Assembly (NCBI RefSeq): GCF_964019385.1
Contig: NC_088647.1
Location: 1,421,485 to 1,485,484, forward strand
Direction: 5' to 3'
From: Sycon ciliatum
Lineage: Eukaryota; Porifera; Calcarea; Leucosolenida; Sycettidae
Length of the DNA stretch: 64,000 nucleotides
Shown: positions 13,001 to 22,749 of the stretch, piece by piece
Position numbering within the stretch: the first letter of the stretch is position 1
How the letters are laid out: each line of letters opens with the position of its first letter
Made by a program: the position numbers and the translations under genes
Notes under the pieces: model-generated
Databases searched by the model: none
Told to the model about the DNA's origin: nothing
The model's input: only the letters and a program-made list of their open reading frames with translations

Positions 13001-13339
13001 GATGAGCTACGAAAGGGAGCTTCGACACAGGACTCCTCGACTGGCACAGCGGAATTCCAGCCCGTGCCCAGTGACAGTAAGCGGTACAGCCACAAAGCAG
13101 ATGAAGATGTCAGCGGTGATGAAGAAGAAAAAGAGGAGGAAGTCCGGCAGAGACGTGGTGGTGGTGGTGGAGCTGGCAAGGATGATGATTTACGTCTTCT
13201 GTTCTTGAAGAGGAGACATCTCGGAACCTCTTGTTGGCCTGAGGAGATTCCCGGGCTTGAGTGCCAATCCCGACATGTTGCGATGGAGTTGTCTCGAGAC
13301 CTTGACGATGATGTATGGAAATTGAACGAAGTCAACTGA
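10025..13339 (+). CDS. Gene A, exon 2 part 1: cold-shock domain and N-terminal half of ZNFX1-type helicase, ending at in-frame TGA
   Basis: This is the 5' half of a single 7-kb exon. Residues about 40-128 of the exon form a cold-shock-like domain with the RNP-type motifs KSIGFI and DIFFHF, ending in an ASEV strand. Next is a conserved region typical of ZNFX1 relatives (YKSVDHYLDTYFRLLRED; ALMYGNLVCITTDGSF), a variable linker, then helicase motif Q (DLSQRKAIAHAL), Walker A GPPGTGKT at exon residue 809 and motif Ia (LTYKNHALDEF). Frame integrity ends at TGA 13337-13339, aligned with an Arg (CGC) in B and C. The next base continues the same frame for another 1221 codons. If the TGA terminates translation, the product has a CSD and half a helicase, without motifs II-VI, zinc fingers or PARP. 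ORFs called from 10013 use a TTG inside the intron and are not real starts. Confidence 0.8.
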   Translation, partial: VNKSLRATTSRKVEPWKLEMNTKNGKMMLGMKRPPVDENPGWTQGIIAKVIPDKSIGFIRIKKRLETDSMPLNTRHDEDIFFHFSRTKLDAIAGMDLLQSDAVEFTREPSRQEGKSDRASEVVVVAIHRSVDQFYSWLDEVQRQAMDNRSMAIQRLNAHLIWKTMLNQPISDKDSANTLTGRIIKTLLDLKDFLRVMPNIFKNWTAAVSKCTFFNPITGALLAYMQQSHPDWQLLEDFLLALCTADNSLLQLVLPLVRKMVDIPSYPQDRVKQCLLKFLQCMVVTATDNDPETCSWSNLPLAPTSTELTGQLITTATGEWSATAYTGPALPVVYRHGNYKSVDHYLDTYFRLLREDCFAALKTGVQNLLQGKLDIRDMNVYYQLELMAIEDPGSAGHGTAGLAVGIKIKSARPVNDWKKTSALMYGNLVCITTDGSFKNPLWATVRSNAKMATERILLVDPCADINGSDMAEFISRMRNASPHTTLMLESPAYYKAYQPVLLCLRDMTSEDIPFTEEIVECLTDIDCPPEYLDPDRALQKLKKSPVTVQFRNMPTAGAEHDTCMLTGNDELPAPATGLCQLEHESRPVVEPATSRLCNSAARADQETSELSVKGDIGEVSVKEECPSRPVTRLGVRKRNLALFEPPADTSTSKHKLIEGAEQKLIEGAEQKASEEMTVLEECLPKSNAAHRECSSSHDSVESTKKLSSHSQTTVPALAGGVVSEQDLTDAATTAIGVPKRPASVFFNPGCLYNTPSQPKRPASSQAPDRVPLSEVLDLLEDGDADLCVDLSQRKAIAHALRHRLALIQGPPGTGKTYIGIKLVQLLLTASSLKQKIFLVLTYKNHALDEFLIACMKFMTVVRIGGRSDDAALRERNINQVMRDHRRMYDTGSHRGSNKAECTARYVKKTTAELASASHFSVQCFLDFATPMQIKELLFGLRRNYWEPADYAELCNIFPTQDLAEWIDELDRELLVHLATHALRCWLPEPRISDELRKGASTQDSSTGTAEFQPVPSDSKRYSHKADEDVSGDEEEKEEEVRQRRGGGGGAGKDDDLRLLFLKRRHLGTSCWPEEIPGLECQSRHVAMELSRDLDDDVWKLNEVN

Positions 13340-13354
13340 GCGCTATTTATTCAG
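13313..13354 (+). other. In-frame TGA of gene A, lying inside a possible 42-nt mini-intron
   Basis: The TGA is at 13337-13339. Directly around it, a segment beginning GTATGG (13313) and ending TTTATTCAG (13354) has GT-AG ends and is 42 nt, a multiple of three. Its removal would delete the stop and 13 residues and keep the frame. 42 nt is very short for an animal intron. B and C keep GT and CAG at the same places but are open through the segment. Other explanations are a recent nonsense mutation (for example CGA to TGA), readthrough, or an assembly error. Confidence 0.4.
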
Positions 13355-16300
13355 CACTTGATGGCAGTGCATTTGGAAGATTGCCGGAGCAGACTCACAG
13401 CAGGTGTTGAGTCGCTTGCTGAATTAACTACGGAGGCTAAAGTTCTTGAAGCTGAAGAAAAGGCGAGAGTATTGCACAACAGCGCTTCATCATTAATAAT
13501 TGGCATGACAATCACTGGTGCTTCCATGAACCATGAGCTTCTGACAGCGCTTAAGCCTAGTGTTGTCATTGTGGAAGAAGCTGCTGAGGTACTTGAACCA
13601 CAGATTGTTGCTGCTCTTGGTCCATGGGTTCAACACTTGATCATGATCGGAGATCACAAGCAGCTACGACCATCCGTTGAGTCCTACTCTCTTGTGAAAA
13701 ATCACCACTTTGATATTTCAATGATGGAACGACTGCTCAATAACAAGATGCCACATGGGTTGCTGCTGACACAGAATCGCATGCGACCAGAGTTCAGTAA
13801 ACTTCTTCTGGATATCTACCCAGATTACAAGGACAACCTGTCAGTTGTGTTGCAGAACAAGGCCCCGGCGTGTATGGCTGACTCGATGTTCTTCTGGCAC
13901 CACACGCACAAGGAAGACAAGAGCAGGAGTGTTGAGAACGGAAAAGAAGCAGAGATGGTCGTTCGTCTTGCACTCTGGTTCGTTCAGCAAGGTTATGATC
14001 CAGCGGATGTCACAATTCTCACACCGTATCAAGGACAGACAAGACGGGTGCGACGCCTTATGCAGGACAATCTTTCTTCGGTGTTTGACATTCAAGATCA
14101 CCCTGATTTCATCGCCGTGGAAGCTATGGAAGAAGAGTCAGTTCTCCAAAATGCAAATGATAAAAGAAAGCGTCCACTACCACCTTCATCTCCAATCAAC
14201 AAGGCAAGAGACCGCCACAGAGTGCAGGTGCACACAATCGATCGTTACCAAGGTGACGAGAACCAAATCGTGATTGTATCACTGACCAGGTCAAACACGG
14301 AAGGCAAGATTGGATTTCTGGATCAGCTGAATCGACGCTGTGTGGCACAGTCGCGGGCCAAGTGCGGAATGTACTTGGTTGGAAACAGCAAGACGCTAGA
14401 GCGATCTTCAAACTGGACATTTCTGACTAGAAATCTGAGAAAGCAAAACCTCGTAGACGGTGCTCTAGTTCTCGCGTGCCCGAGACATCCATCGACTAGT
14501 CTGAAAGTTCGGACTGCTGGTGAGATCCCGATCAACAAGCCAGGGTTCTGCAGTGAGACTTGCAACGTCGCAATGCCTTGCAAGGTTCACACGTGTGATC
14601 AGCTTTGTCAGCCAGGACATGCTCACAAGATCTGTAAGCAGGAGGTGGAGTTTGAGTTCACCGTGTGTGGTCACTCAGCGACAAGACTATGCAACCAATC
14701 AGAGAGAGAACTGAAGTGCAAAAGTGACGTCTCGTATACATGCCGGGGACAGCAGCATTCGAAATGCACAAAGGTGTATGTACGACAATGCCATGACGTT
14801 CGCGCGGAAAAGGACATATCAGATCAATGCAAAGAAACAGTTACCGTGACATTGCCATGCCAACACGAGGCAACCAAGGTGTGCAGCGCCAGAGACCCTC
14901 CATGCGAGTTTCCATGCAGCAAGACTCTGGAGAAATGCGGTCACATCTGCTCAGCTCTGTGCGGTGCAAACTGCAAGTCAGTACCTTGCAAGGAGTGTGA
15001 AAGAATTGAACGCCAGCGTCAGGAAGACAAGCGCAAGGAGCTGGAAAGTGAAGTGGCACGACTCAGGACATTGCAGGAAGAGGAGAATTCCAAAATGTCC
15101 AATCCTGATCAGGTTGCTGGCCAGCTTATGACAACAGATGACTCAGGGATCAGAGAGATCCGTCAAGCCAGCATCAATTTGCTAGACAAGACCATGAAGA
15201 AAGAAAGACAGCCACAAATCACCAACGTCCAAGAGATCCGCAATCGCACGATTGAGATTTCCCAGCACGAAGAACGGATGAAACTAAAGACTGTGACTGG
15301 GGACAGTCAAAGATTACCAATCAGCGTACAAGATCCCAATGTCTTGGCCGCACTTGTACAAGATGGATGTGCTAAGATGAAACAAACAATTGGTTCACAA
15401 TCCATGTGGACAGTCCCTAGTGCAGAATGTTTCTCGCTGGAAGATGTGTCCGGTCGAACAAGCAATTACATTGTCTGGTGTGATGTATATCTGGGTAAGA
15501 CCCAGGAGTTCGACACTCTCCCCAGCACACTGCCAAGTGAGGAGGAGCGTGAGTTTGATTCTTGCTTCATCAAGAGTGCCAACGGTGCTGGTGGTGACTA
15601 TTGTCTATTCGAATACAATCTGATCCGACCTCGCTATGCTGTTGAATTCAAGTGCAAAGTACTTGCAAGCGTTCTGAACACAGCACTGGAGAGCAAGTCC
15701 ATGCATAGTGGAGAGTTTGAACGCATGACCGTCAAACCAAGCAGAGGTGTGCTGCAGGGTGACCAGGCAACTGTGATGAACATGGCAACCAGTGCATTCT
15801 TCAAGCAACAGAAGAGTGCAGAACAGATGAAGATCACCCGAGTGACCTACTATGTGCAGCCAGAGCTAGTGGAGAAGTTTATTGCTTTCCAGGAGAAGTT
15901 GAAGGAGAGGAAAACTGAGAGTGAGCATGCAGCAGTTTGGGCCTTCCACACTACCGATGCGAGGAACGTGGAAAGTATCGTGAAGAAGAACTTTGATCTT
16001 GAGCGGGTCGGTACTGCAACGCGTCACCGAGGCAAGTTTGGTTCCGGTATATACTTCTCCGAGTATCCGGACTACAGTCTTCGCTATGGTGGATCTCAGA
16101 AGGCACTGCTGCTGTGTCAAGTTCTTCCTGGCAAGGAATATCACTGCACAACGGTGTCATCTGGAGGAAGTCTGGAGGAGGGTTACGACAGCCATGTCTA
16201 TGCTGCCGATAATCAGGGATACGGCAAAGAGCTGTGCTTCTTTGATGTTGACCAGATTCTGCCACTTTTCCATGTGGAGTTCACTGTGAAGAAAGCACAT

Positions 16301-17002
16301 AGCACTCAGTCGAAACTGGTGCAGCCATCACCAGCACATCCAGGACCACAGCATGGCAGTCGGAACGTTGATGTTGATGGACATAGTATTACAAATCCCG
16401 GACGGACAGCAGGCGAAGGTTATGCCAGTGGAGACAGCAGCTTGCGCAGTGGTCTATCATCCAAACTTTCAAGAGACTCACTTCCTGGGAGGAATAATTA
16501 CCGTGGCAAACAGAGTGATGACGACCAGTCCAGAATCCAAACTCAGTATGTGCCGAGTCATGGAACAGCATCCTCCAGGAGACAGCGAGATAGACCTGGC
16601 AGAAGAGGTCCGGCAGGTGGTCACGTTACTGGTGGTCCATTGCGCCATGCCTACTCGCACTCGTCCTCTTTCGGAGAGGACCCGCGCAGCAGATCATACC
16701 AAGACACGCACCGAGGTGCACAGCGAGATGCACGCCAAGACACACAGCAAGACACCTACGAAGACCCACACCTAAACGGACACCGAGACTCACACCGAGA
16801 CCCACACCGAGACCCACACCGAGAAACATACCGAGACCCACACCGGGAAAGGAATTCAGATTATGGCGCCAGGCCCAATCACTATGACAACAGTACCTGG
16901 GGAAATCAAAACTGGTTTTCCCATGACGATAGAGATCGGGAACCTCGGCTGCCTCGTATTCGCCATGGCGACACGCGTTCTGGTGGAGATTGTCCTTGGT
17001 AA
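13340..17002 (+). CDS. Gene A, exon 2 part 2: helicase motifs II-VI, NFX1 zinc fingers, PARP domain and HRDPHRD-repeat tail
   Basis: This continues the frame after the TGA; the first ATG is at 13358. Helicase motif II is VIVEEAAEVLE, motif III GDHKQLRPS, then QNRMRPE, ILTPYQGQ, motif V TIDRYQGDENQIVIVSL and motif VI NRRCVAQSRAKCG, all as in ZNFX1-class SF1 helicases. A Cys/His-rich block follows at about 14540-15010 (CGHICSALCGANCKSVPC), then a KE-rich helical stretch. The PARP domain spans about 15830-16290: FHTTDARN supplies the His, FGSGIYFSEY the Tyr, and GKELCFFDVDQILP a Glu. The tail has about seven 6-residue repeats of the HRDPHRD type (about 16730-16855) in place of the RGG tail of B and C. 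The absence of any further stop over 1221 codons shows recent or continuing selection. Confidence 0.8.
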   Translation, partial: ALFIQHLMAVHLEDCRSRLTAGVESLAELTTEAKVLEAEEKARVLHNSASSLIIGMTITGASMNHELLTALKPSVVIVEEAAEVLEPQIVAALGPWVQHLIMIGDHKQLRPSVESYSLVKNHHFDISMMERLLNNKMPHGLLLTQNRMRPEFSKLLLDIYPDYKDNLSVVLQNKAPACMADSMFFWHHTHKEDKSRSVENGKEAEMVVRLALWFVQQGYDPADVTILTPYQGQTRRVRRLMQDNLSSVFDIQDHPDFIAVEAMEEESVLQNANDKRKRPLPPSSPINKARDRHRVQVHTIDRYQGDENQIVIVSLTRSNTEGKIGFLDQLNRRCVAQSRAKCGMYLVGNSKTLERSSNWTFLTRNLRKQNLVDGALVLACPRHPSTSLKVRTAGEIPINKPGFCSETCNVAMPCKVHTCDQLCQPGHAHKICKQEVEFEFTVCGHSATRLCNQSERELKCKSDVSYTCRGQQHSKCTKVYVRQCHDVRAEKDISDQCKETVTVTLPCQHEATKVCSARDPPCEFPCSKTLEKCGHICSALCGANCKSVPCKECERIERQRQEDKRKELESEVARLRTLQEEENSKMSNPDQVAGQLMTTDDSGIREIRQASINLLDKTMKKERQPQITNVQEIRNRTIEISQHEERMKLKTVTGDSQRLPISVQDPNVLAALVQDGCAKMKQTIGSQSMWTVPSAECFSLEDVSGRTSNYIVWCDVYLGKTQEFDTLPSTLPSEEEREFDSCFIKSANGAGGDYCLFEYNLIRPRYAVEFKCKVLASVLNTALESKSMHSGEFERMTVKPSRGVLQGDQATVMNMATSAFFKQQKSAEQMKITRVTYYVQPELVEKFIAFQEKLKERKTESEHAAVWAFHTTDARNVESIVKKNFDLERVGTATRHRGKFGSGIYFSEYPDYSLRYGGSQKALLLCQVLPGKEYHCTTVSSGGSLEEGYDSHVYAADNQGYGKELCFFDVDQILPLFHVEFTVKKAHSTQSKLVQPSPAHPGPQHGSRNVDVDGHSITNPGRTAGEGYASGDSSLRSGLSSKLSRDSLPGRNNYRGKQSDDDQSRIQTQYVPSHGTASSRRQRDRPGRRGPAGGHVTGGPLRHAYSHSSSFGEDPRSRSYQDTHRGAQRDARQDTQQDTYEDPHLNGHRDSHRDPHRDPHRETYRDPHRERNSDYGARPNHYDNSTWGNQNWFSHDDRDREPRLPRIRHGDTRSGGDCPW

Positions 17003-18077
17003 CTACAATCACACTGGACCACACACCCTATGTCGGCCGGCACTGAATGTTACCATGATAGTCTAGGAGTGTTGTTGTCCACCATGCTATGTACATACCG
17101 ATATGTATTCTGGTGGTGGTGGTGGTACTGCTGCGGTGGTGCAGCTTATGCTGCTTGTGCTGGTGTTGATGCTGCGGGTGCTGGAGCTGGTGCTGTAACT
17201 GAGTGCTGGTCTTTCTGCTGCTTATGCTGGTGGACAAGCAGACTGAATCCTATACTAGTGGCTGCGATGACTTTGCCGCCAGTGCTAGTGGTGGTGGTTT
17301 GTGAGTTACCCGTCCCTGCTGCCAGTGCTAGTGGTGGTAGTGGTTTGTGAGTTACCCGCCCCTGCTGCCAGTCACAGCACGTGTGCCCAGTACCTACTGT
17401 TGCCGCCGTCATGTGATCATTGCCATGGAGACCATGATCATAACAATGTACAGGTGATTACTCAGCTGCTGCATAGTTCAAGATTTCAGCCTAAATCCAA
17501 TCAATTTTTCTTACAAACTCGTAACCACAGTAATCACTTATATTGTAATATTATAAGAAACTATTTTGTCGCAGTTGCTACCTCGATTTCGCAAGCTGCT
17601 GTGTAGTAGAAAGTATTGAGGCATATTCTCCCTGACTGCGGGGCTAGCTGGATTGAGCTATGAACTGCGGGTGATGTGAATTATAGCCTGTGGCCAGTGC
17701 TGCTGCAACATGTAGCAATTGCCTCTGACCAGTATGGTTGTGTCAGTCACTTTGATTGCTTAGTTACACCATAGATGCGAGTATGCCTCTTCGGCGCACT
17801 ATCTGATCATTCTTCTGATGTTCTCCGCTGGGACGATTTGCTAGTACTGCATTTGAATTTCTGCTACATTATGTGCTAGTTCATGCATTGTTTTGCTCAT
17901 TTTGAAACTAATATTTTCTCTGGACAATGTTGGCCATTGAAGCCTTCTACAGGCTTTAGCGATGATGTATGCTTACTCTACATTCGACTGGCTGTTACAG
18001 TGTAGCGAGCGTGTATGTATGGGCATGTACATGTATGTATGGGCATGTATGAGCAAAGACAGAAGCTGTACACGTCT
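17003..18077 (+). other. 3' flank of gene A
   Basis: No gene is seen. A GGTGGT/GCTGCT trinucleotide-rich stretch (17110-17230) and a duplicated segment (AGTGCTAGTGGTGGT, about 17280-17345) are followed by AT-richer sequence. The flank is homologous to 46912-48035 downstream of pseudogene D, which marks the paralogous blocks. Confidence 0.7.
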
Positions 18078-18435
18078 CATAAAAAGGATACACTTCAGGC
18101 TCATTACGAACATCTTGAAAGTTTTTGTTTTCACAAGTATACTTTCAAACTTTCAAGATGCTCGTAAGTATACAATAAATGAGGAGGCCGAGGGTTTATG
18201 ACCAATAAAAACTATTATAAAAACCGAGGTCCCGGGACCTCGGTTTTTATAATAGTTTTTATTGGTCATAAACCCTCGGCCTCCTCATTTATTGTATTTA
18301 GAATCGACCAGTAAAAACTGGTACTCAATCTCCAACAACAAAATTAGTGGACAGCTGTTATTTGTGTTGCTATGACAACTCGTGTGCTGGACGAGTATTT
18401 GTTGTCATTTTATCGCATTTTTGTCTCAGAGGAAA
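18078..18435. mobile_element. Foldback insertion containing a perfect palindrome, specific to block 1
   Basis: The paralogous flank of D reads continuously from GAAGCTGTACACGTCT into TCGAAGACC (about 47990-48015). Here that site is split by 358 bp, and CTGTACACGTCT at 18066-18077 is repeated as CTGTACATGTCT at 18436-18447, like a 12-bp target duplication with one change. Inside are an imperfect hairpin (about 18105-18166, CATCTTGAAAG against CTTTCAAGATG) and the palindrome at 18170-18297. No protein is encoded. Confidence 0.6.
18170..18297. repeat. Perfect 128-bp palindrome with no spacer
   Basis: Two 64-bp arms meet at GGTCCC|GGGACC between 18233 and 18234, with no mismatch and no loop. The arms start ATACAATAAATGAGGAGGCC and end with the exact complement. 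Confidence 0.95.
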
Positions 18436-19131
18436 CTGTACATGTCTTCGAAGACTTTTTAGCAAGTACGAGGTGATTTGGCTTTTTTAACATTTGGCAT
18501 TTTTTAACAAATGTGTAAAATTATTTGCTTTCCTTCTGGCTGTTTCTCTGCTCCGGATGGCTGTATCGAAACATGGGTGGTGGCAAATGGGAGCCAGTTT
18601 ATCGTAGATCGACATTGACCAGAAAATTTGGTGCATATAATTAATTTTTATTCTCCCTGCCACGTTGGTATAACTAGTGGTGGGTGCTTTGCCATTTTGT
18701 GTAAAATGTGTAAAATGAGCCCCTGAATGGACGAGGAGGGCAGTGAATTGCTTCCGCAGGGCCTTTGGACGACGTCAGGCCGTCTTGCCATCACTAGAGA
18801 CAGTACTGAAGAACAGTAGGTCACGGAATGCACTCTGTGAGAACGAAAACATCGCTGCGATGCTATGCTATTTATCCAATTCCACCGTATAAACACAAAT
18901 ACATGTAGGACTCAGTATAGAGTCCATGCACTATAATTATGATGTCCAGCACCCTATAAGAGAGTCCATTGGTCCAAAATCCACAGAGTCCAGGAGTCCA
19001 CTCAGTTTTTATCAGCTTCTTCTGACATGTCACATGACAATCGACATGGCAACAGCGAATCCTAGCGCGACTTGCCGTGCTTTGAATCAGCCACTGAAGA
19101 CCTGTGAGCGCTTGCAGGTCTCCGATTTTCC

Positions 19132-19193
19132 AATCGGAGCACGCCCAGGCGTGCTCCGATTGAATCGGAGCACGCCTAGGCGTGCTCCGATTC
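19132..19193. repeat. Two adjacent palindromic hairpins
   Basis: AATCGGAGCACGCC pairs with GGCGTGCTCCGATT across a 2-base centre, and the whole 30-bp hairpin is repeated directly with a CA or TA centre. A related, longer hairpin with the same GAATCGGAGC/GCTCCGATTC ends is at about 19464-19504. Confidence 0.8.
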
Positions 19194-19723
19194 AGCCATC
19201 AGAGGCCGCTTTTTTTTTTTTTTTTTTTTTTTTTAGGCGGGAGTTCTCTGTGTTGTGACTGTGTACATTAGTCATTATGTAACATGTCTGAAGTACTAAA
19301 CTGGCGACTAGTTGTGTTCCTTGTCTGGTCTAGTGTGCGTGCCTTGAGTAGGTACTAGGTATGTGTGAAGTACTACATGTAGTAGTACTAGTAGTACGAA
19401 GTAGTTCGTGCAATGCATGTCAGAAATGGTATCAAAGCATTCGTACTCGGACTCAAGTGCTAGAATCGGAGCCCTCCGCGCTAGCGCGCGTCGGGCTCCG
19501 ATTCCGCACTTTCGTCCTCGTACTCATGCTCGATTCCATACATCCTGCCGCGCAATCCCCTATAAGTTATAACTTAGTATAAGCAAGAGTAGATAAACAA
19601 GAGTGTGCAACTCGCGGATGGGTTGGCCCACGGCGGAATTTTTTGTTGACGTAATCTTTTCGACGACGCACGCGCTGCGAGTCTTTCGGAAAGTTTTCCC
19701 TCGTGCTCTTGGCCGGGCTTTAA

Positions 19724-20584
19724 AGGGGAAGTATACCCTAAAATCAAATTTTCACCAGTTGTAGTCTTCGGGGTGCTGAGTCGAATGGTCTTGGTCCGAG
19801 GAAGCTGAGACGCTCCCTTCCTACTTGAATCCCAATCGAACTCACGCACTTCCACCGAAACTGGGTGACTGCGCCCTACTAGATGGGGATTTGTATGCAA
19901 AATCTCACTAAAAGCGCCATTTCGTTCTTATAAAAGCACGGATGACCGCGATTGGCCCATATGTTGTAGTCTTTTGGACGCTGAGTCGACTGGTTTTGGT
20001 CCGAAAAGGCTGCGATGTAGCGTTCCTCCTTTATTCCCAATCGAACATGGTTGAAGAAGCGGTCACGTGCTCCTGCGTACACCAGTCACCTGGTCACCGT
20101 GCCTGCAGGGTACAACTTACTAGCCTGTTTGACCTTTTTTGGGTGCACTCCTGTCACTCGAGTTGAACTCGAGTTGAACCTTGGTGTGAAAGTTGTCGCC
20201 TGCTGGCGCGGTGACCAGGTGATTTGGGCACCCAGGAGCACGTGACCGCGTGTTCAACCATGTTCGATTGGGAATAAAGGAGGAACGCTGCATCGCAGCC
20301 TTTTCGGACCAAAACCAGTCGACTCAGCGTCCAAAAGACTACAACATATGGGCCAATCGCGGTCATCCGTGCTTTTATAAGAACGAAATGGCGCTTTTAG
20401 TGAGATTTTGCATACAAATCCCCATCTAGTAGGGCGCAGTCACCCAGTTTCGGTGGAAGTGCGCGAGTTCGATTGGGATTCAAGTAGGAAGGGAGCGTCG
20501 CAGCTTCCTCGGACCAAGACCATTCGACTCAGCACCCCGAAGACTACAACTGGTGAAAATTTGATTTTAGGGTATACTTCCCCT
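19724..20584. mobile_element. Foldback element with about 400-bp inverted arms and TTAA flanks
   Basis: The left end AGGGGAAGTATACCCTAAAA and its inverse at the right end are flanked by TTAA (19720-19723 and 20585-20588). The arms stay nearly complementary for about 400 bp around a short central spacer near 20140-20190. No coding region is present. TTAA targets are known for piggyBac and Kolobok elements, so it may be a non-autonomous derivative of one of them. Diverged single-arm relatives occur at about 37759-38240 and from 63662 to the window end. Confidence 0.75.
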
Positions 20585-21806
20585 TTAAATACTACAACTT
20601 ACAAGGTCGGTGTCCAGCACGTGCTCTCACACTGCTCTGCGGCAAACTGCGCGTTTCTCTGAAAAAAGGTGACGTCAACAAAAAATTCCGCCGTGGGCGC
20701 CGGCGGGGGTATCTGCAGATTGTGCAGGAGAGATCCGGAGTTGCACACTCTTGTTTATCTACTCTTGCTATAAGGAGTACACTTTTTCTACGAGTCCCCT
20801 ATTCACAGTCCAGGAGTCCGGTTTATCCAGTCACGCCGTCCTGTGTGTTGTGCCCGAAAGAGAACGAACACATTTTCAGTTTTGCTTGCCTCGTGGCAGC
20901 GCATTCCTTTCTTCACTTCAGCCATGGGTGCCAGTTCTGCTGTGCAGTTGCTGACAGTAATCTGTCTCGAGGTAACCAACGAGGATAAGGAGACGTTCAA
21001 AATCAAATCTGGAAAGCGTCTTGTGATTCTCTGAAGACGTTTCATCAGTGCGCGGGATGAAAGCAGAAATTGCAGAACGAGAAAAGTTCAGCACAGTTCA
21101 AATCTGACGAGTCAGGTGCACTCTCTTTCGTTCGACGCCACAAGGATCATCCCCTGTTTGGCTGGCCATTGCTGCCAGTAAGACTTTTGAACGGTTTCAT
21201 CAGAGCGAGGGATGAAAGCAGAAAGCGGAGAAAGAGAAAAGCTCAGCACAGTTCCAATCTGACGAGTCAGATACACTGACACTCTCAGGCTTTCGTTCGT
21301 CGCCACAAGGATACCCCTGTTTGACTGGACAAGAGCTGCCTGTACCACCGTGTCAAAAGGCTGTCCAACTACATGGCAGGACGATGACTGAGGTAAGGAA
21401 GCTTTTACTGGTTTCGATTGGTCTGCTGTTCTGTCGTTATGCTTGAATTTTTTTCCATTTTCAAGGAGCGTTTCGCGTTTGTTTGATGTTGCTTGAATGA
21501 ATGCCCTAAAAGTAATCAACCACTTCGTAAGGGCGCGTTCAGACTACCGATAAAAAGTGACGGAATGGAAAAGTTGCCAAGGTGATTTGATCACGTGACG
21601 TTACTGGCACGTTACCGGCGGGAAAGTTTTACTGGCGCGTCTGCTGCGCTGGGAACAGGTTGCCGGCAGTGAAAAAGTGGAGCACGTGCTAGTTTGGACT
21701 CTTGTCTACCACGCACTTCTGCGGTTTCGACTCCTCTATGGTGTGTGACTATTTTAGTATTTCCCCTGACTGTGACTCGACTCTATTCAGCACCAGTGTT
21801 TTCACG

Positions 21807-22091
21807 ATGCCGAAGTCACTATTTGACCAGGGCATGGAGAAGGAGATCATGCGCCTATACGTGGAAGTCTTTGCAGGTTCGTCAGGCAAAACATTGACCA
21901 CTGTAGAAAAGCAAACTATGGTAGCGGACAAGCTGAACGACATGGGGAAGCTTGTGGGGTGGCCTACTGTCACAGCATCAAATGTGGAGCATAAGATAGA
22001 TTCCGTTCGAAGGAAGGGCAAGAAGATGTACCGGACATTTAGGCTGAAAACCCGCACAGGTGCTCCTGTGGAAAGTGATTTCGACCTCAAG
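21807..22091 (+). CDS. Harbinger Myb/SANT-like DNA-binding protein, exon 1
   Basis: Starts at the ATG at 21807 and runs 95 codons to the donor AAG|GTAATC in phase 0. The sequence (MEKEIMRLYVEVF... KLNDMGKLVGWPTVTASNVEHKID... RKGKKMYRTFR) has the tryptophan/hydrophobic spacing and basic third helix of the Myb/SANT-like domains encoded by Harbinger elements. In the family this protein helps bring the transposase to the nucleus and to the transposon ends. It joins exon 2 at 22750. Confidence 0.75.
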
Positions 22092-22267
22092 GTAATCATG
22101 AATGATTATGTGTCTTACATTTATCATAATTATTTATTTCATCCTCCTACATGTACATGTGTACTACTGACGATGTACTCCTGCATATCTCAGGGACTGT
22201 TGACATGCATGAGTGTGTGGGTTTGTATACACTCCTATGCGTACTGCAAATGACATGCAAATGACAT

Positions 22268-22705
22268 TAGTGGTGAAACGAATGTCAAAACCTACTAGTC
22301 GAATATTCTTCAGCTTAACGAACGAATGAACGAATATTCTTTTGGTAACACAGATGACATCACATGCCCTTCTCTCAGTCATTTGATGGATATTGTCAAT
22401 ACTAATTTATTATTAGGTATGACAAACGGTAGTGCCACGTAAAATGTACTGCCACGTAAGGGTACTTCGAAGTTCATACCTGTTATGTGCAACATTGGCA
22501 GTCCAGTATGGACATACATGTGCATGCATGCAGTACAAAGTCACAGGCAGGCTGTACCTACTGCACTGTACCGTGTTTGGCGTGCATGTACGTACATGCA
22601 CTGCATTCGAAGTGACGTAACGAATACTCGAATGTGACGTAACGAATATTCGAATGTGACAAACCGAACGAATGTTCGAATATTCGAATATTCGTTTCAC
22701 CACTA
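22268..22705. mobile_element. hAT-like MITE nested in the Myb gene intron
   Basis: Ends are TAGTGGTGAAACGAAT and its inverse ATTCGTTTCACCACTA, with an 8-bp target duplication AATGACAT at 22260-22267 and 22706-22713, as for hAT elements. The interior is rich in GAATATTCG and GTACATGCA motifs and has no gene. It sits in an intron, so it need not break the host gene. Confidence 0.85.
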
Positions 22706-22749
22706 AATGACATGCATATTTATTTCGTGCTGCTCCCGCGTTCTTGCAG

